Shown here: in pieces, positions 62,924 through 64,000 of the stretch | How the letters are laid out: the number at the start of each line of letters is the position of its first letter | How positions within the stretch are numbered: the stretch's first letter is position 1 | From: Hyphomonas sp. | GTDB lineage: Bacteria > Pseudomonadota > Alphaproteobacteria > Caulobacterales > Hyphomonadaceae | Direction of reading: 5' to 3' | DNA: 64,000 nt | NCBI GenBank assembly: GCA_002700305.1 | Contig: PACZ01000040.1 | Span: forward strand, 48,232 to 112,231 | Made by a program: the position numbers and the translations under genes | The notes under the pieces: model-generated | The model's input: the letters and a program-made list of their open reading frames with translations, nothing else | Told to the model about the DNA's origin: nothing | Databases searched by the model: none

Positions 62924-64000
62924 TCAGCCTTGGAGGGCTTCCGCCTCGGCTTTCCAGTCAGCACCCTTGCCGGATGTGCCGACTTCTTCTTCCAGAGCTG
63001 CCAGCTGATCGTCCGTCATGGAAGCGATCTGCCAGAAGTGGAAGACGCCTGCGTCGTTCAGCTTCTTCTCGAAGGCCGGGCCAACGCCTTTGATCTGTTT
63101 CAGATCGTCCGCGTCGCCTTGCGGAGCGGCCAGACGGCCGTTCGCATCGGCATCGCCGGAAGCAGCTGCCGGGGCAGCGTCTTCCTTGCCGGTGCCGGAA
63201 GAGGCCAGGGCCGCGCCGAGAATGTCACCCAGCGAGGCGCCGGCATCTGCCGACCCGTACTGTGCGACGGCTTCGGCTTCTTCGGCGATTTCGAGGGCCT
63301 TGATCGAGAGCGACACGCGGCGCGAGCCACGATCGACCTGGATCACCTTGGCGTCGACCTTGTCGCCGACAGCGAAGCGTTCCGGACGCTGATCTGCGCG
63401 GTCACGCGACAGATCGGAGCGGCGGATGAACGACTTCATGGCCGGCTCGCCGAATTCGACTTCGATACCGCCCGAGGTGATCTCGGTGACGGTGCAGGTC
63501 ACGGTCGTGCCGCGCTTCACGCCGCCGGTATTGAGCGATTCCATCGGATCGCCTGCCAGCTGCTTGATGCCCAGCGAGATACGCTCCTTGTCGACGTCGA
63601 CGTCGAGCACTTTCGCCTTGACCATGTCGCCCTTGTTGTAGGCTTCGATGGCCTGGTCACCCGACTGCTCCCAGGAGATGTCGTTGATGTGAACCATGCC
63701 GTCCAGGTCCGGGCCGAGGCCGACGAACAGGCCGAACTCGGTGATGCCGCGGACTTCGCCTTCGATCTCGGTGCCGATCGGATGCTCTGCCAGGAAGGCC
63801 GACCACGGATTGTCCATGGTTTGCTTCAGGCCGAGCGAGATGCGGCGCTTCTCGGAATCGACGTCCAGCACTTCCACATCGACTTCCTGAGAGGTCGACA
63901 GGATCTTGCCGGGGTGCACGTTCTTCTTGGTCCAGCTCATTTCGGAGACGTGGATCAGGCCCTCGACACCGTCTTCCAGCTCCACGAAGGCGCCGTAGTC
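62924..64000 (-). CDS. rpsA: 30S ribosomal protein S1, C-terminal part, with helix-hairpin-helix tail
   Basis: Partial: the frame continues through the right edge (DYGAFVELEDGVEGLIHVSE). About 358 residues are visible: the last three S1 RNA-binding domains (blocks GLIHVSEMSW, GMVHINDISW and GGIEVEFG; KRRISLGLKQT and KERISLGIKQL repeats). An Ala/Gly/Asp linker follows and then a C-terminal segment DDLKQIKGVGPAFEKKLNDA followed by GVFHFWQIASMTDDQLAAL, a helix-hairpin-helix domain. S1 binds mRNA leaders on the 30S subunit. The tail is not part of ordinary S1. Confidence 0.95.
   Translation of the reverse strand, partial: DYGAFVELEDGVEGLIHVSEMSWTKKNVHPGKILSTSQEVDVEVLDVDSEKRRISLGLKQTMDNPWSAFLAEHPIGTEIEGEVRGITEFGLFVGLGPDLDGMVHINDISWEQSGDQAIEAYNKGDMVKAKVLDVDVDKERISLGIKQLAGDPMESLNTGGVKRGTTVTCTVTEITSGGIEVEFGEPAMKSFIRRSDLSRDRADQRPERFAVGDKVDAKVIQVDRGSRRVSLSIKALEIAEEAEAVAQYGSADAGASLGDILGAALASSGTGKEDAAPAAASGDADANGRLAAPQGDADDLKQIKGVGPAFEKKLNDAGVFHFWQIASMTDDQLAALEEEVGTSGKGADWKAEAEALQG

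Overview
The window looks like chromosomal DNA of a high-G+C alphaproteobacterium. Several conserved gene orders point to that class: rpmH-rnpA-yidC-yihA followed by argB and dapD, a trpF-trpB-trpA-accD-folC run, and rpsA followed by ihfB. Two TonB-dependent receptors, many short lipoproteins and leaderless-looking or GTG/TTG starts would fit Hyphomonadaceae/Maricaulales, but this family assignment is an inference. Gene packing is dense, with many 1-4 nt start/stop overlaps. I saw no insertion sequence, phage, CRISPR array or rRNA. The only RNA gene seen is one tRNA-Ser(GGA).

Layout. 0-0.33 kb: 3' part of the window's only clearly AT-rich gene, with two CxxC pairs, running off the left edge behind argG. 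0.3-12.3 kb: argG, a TolA-like coiled-coil membrane protein, DUF4112, DUF952, pyrD, a MATE exporter, a PAP2 phosphatase, a dicarboxylate symporter, hrpB and a GNAT acetyltransferase. 12.3-18.7 kb (minus): a tightly coupled operon DUF547 - TVP38/TMEM64 - mercuric-reductase-like flavoprotein - orphan histidine kinase - RluA-type pseudouridine synthase, preceded by a serine hydrolase. 18.8-28.5 kb (plus): ribosome/RNase P/insertase genes, then argB - DUF1036 - HAD nucleotidase - dapD and a DUF6624 lipoprotein flanked by a copy of the dapD tail. 28.6-36 kb (minus): S41 lipoprotein, TetR regulator with a 22-bp perfect palindrome, Zn alcohol dehydrogenase, an unknown gene, alkaline phosphatase, EamA transporter and gluQ. 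36-44.6 kb: unknown membrane protein, msrA, tRNA-Ser and a complete RND efflux system (adaptor-pump-outer membrane factor) with a divergent TetR regulator.

44.6-51.3 kb: class III CoA-transferase, then an apparent phosphate-scavenging group (glycerophosphodiesterase lipoprotein, TonB receptor, calcineurin-like phosphoesterase lipoprotein with a good Pho-box candidate). 51.4-55.5 kb: a probable copper acquisition unit (DUF2946, DUF2244, OprC/NosA-type TonB receptor with a CxxHM motif, and its own TonB). 55.7-61.9 kb: DUF11-like exported protein and the trp-acc-fol operon, in which a small lipoprotein and cutA sit between trpB and trpA. 61.9-64 kb (minus): mscL, ihfB and the 3' end of rpsA, whose product carries a helix-hairpin-helix tail; convincing hairpin terminators flank these genes.

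The most interesting points are the copper unit, the Pho-linked lipoprotein/receptor group, the duplicated dapD tail, the S1 protein with a helix-hairpin-helix tail, the zinc-ribbon-less AccD and the foreign-looking gene at the left edge.
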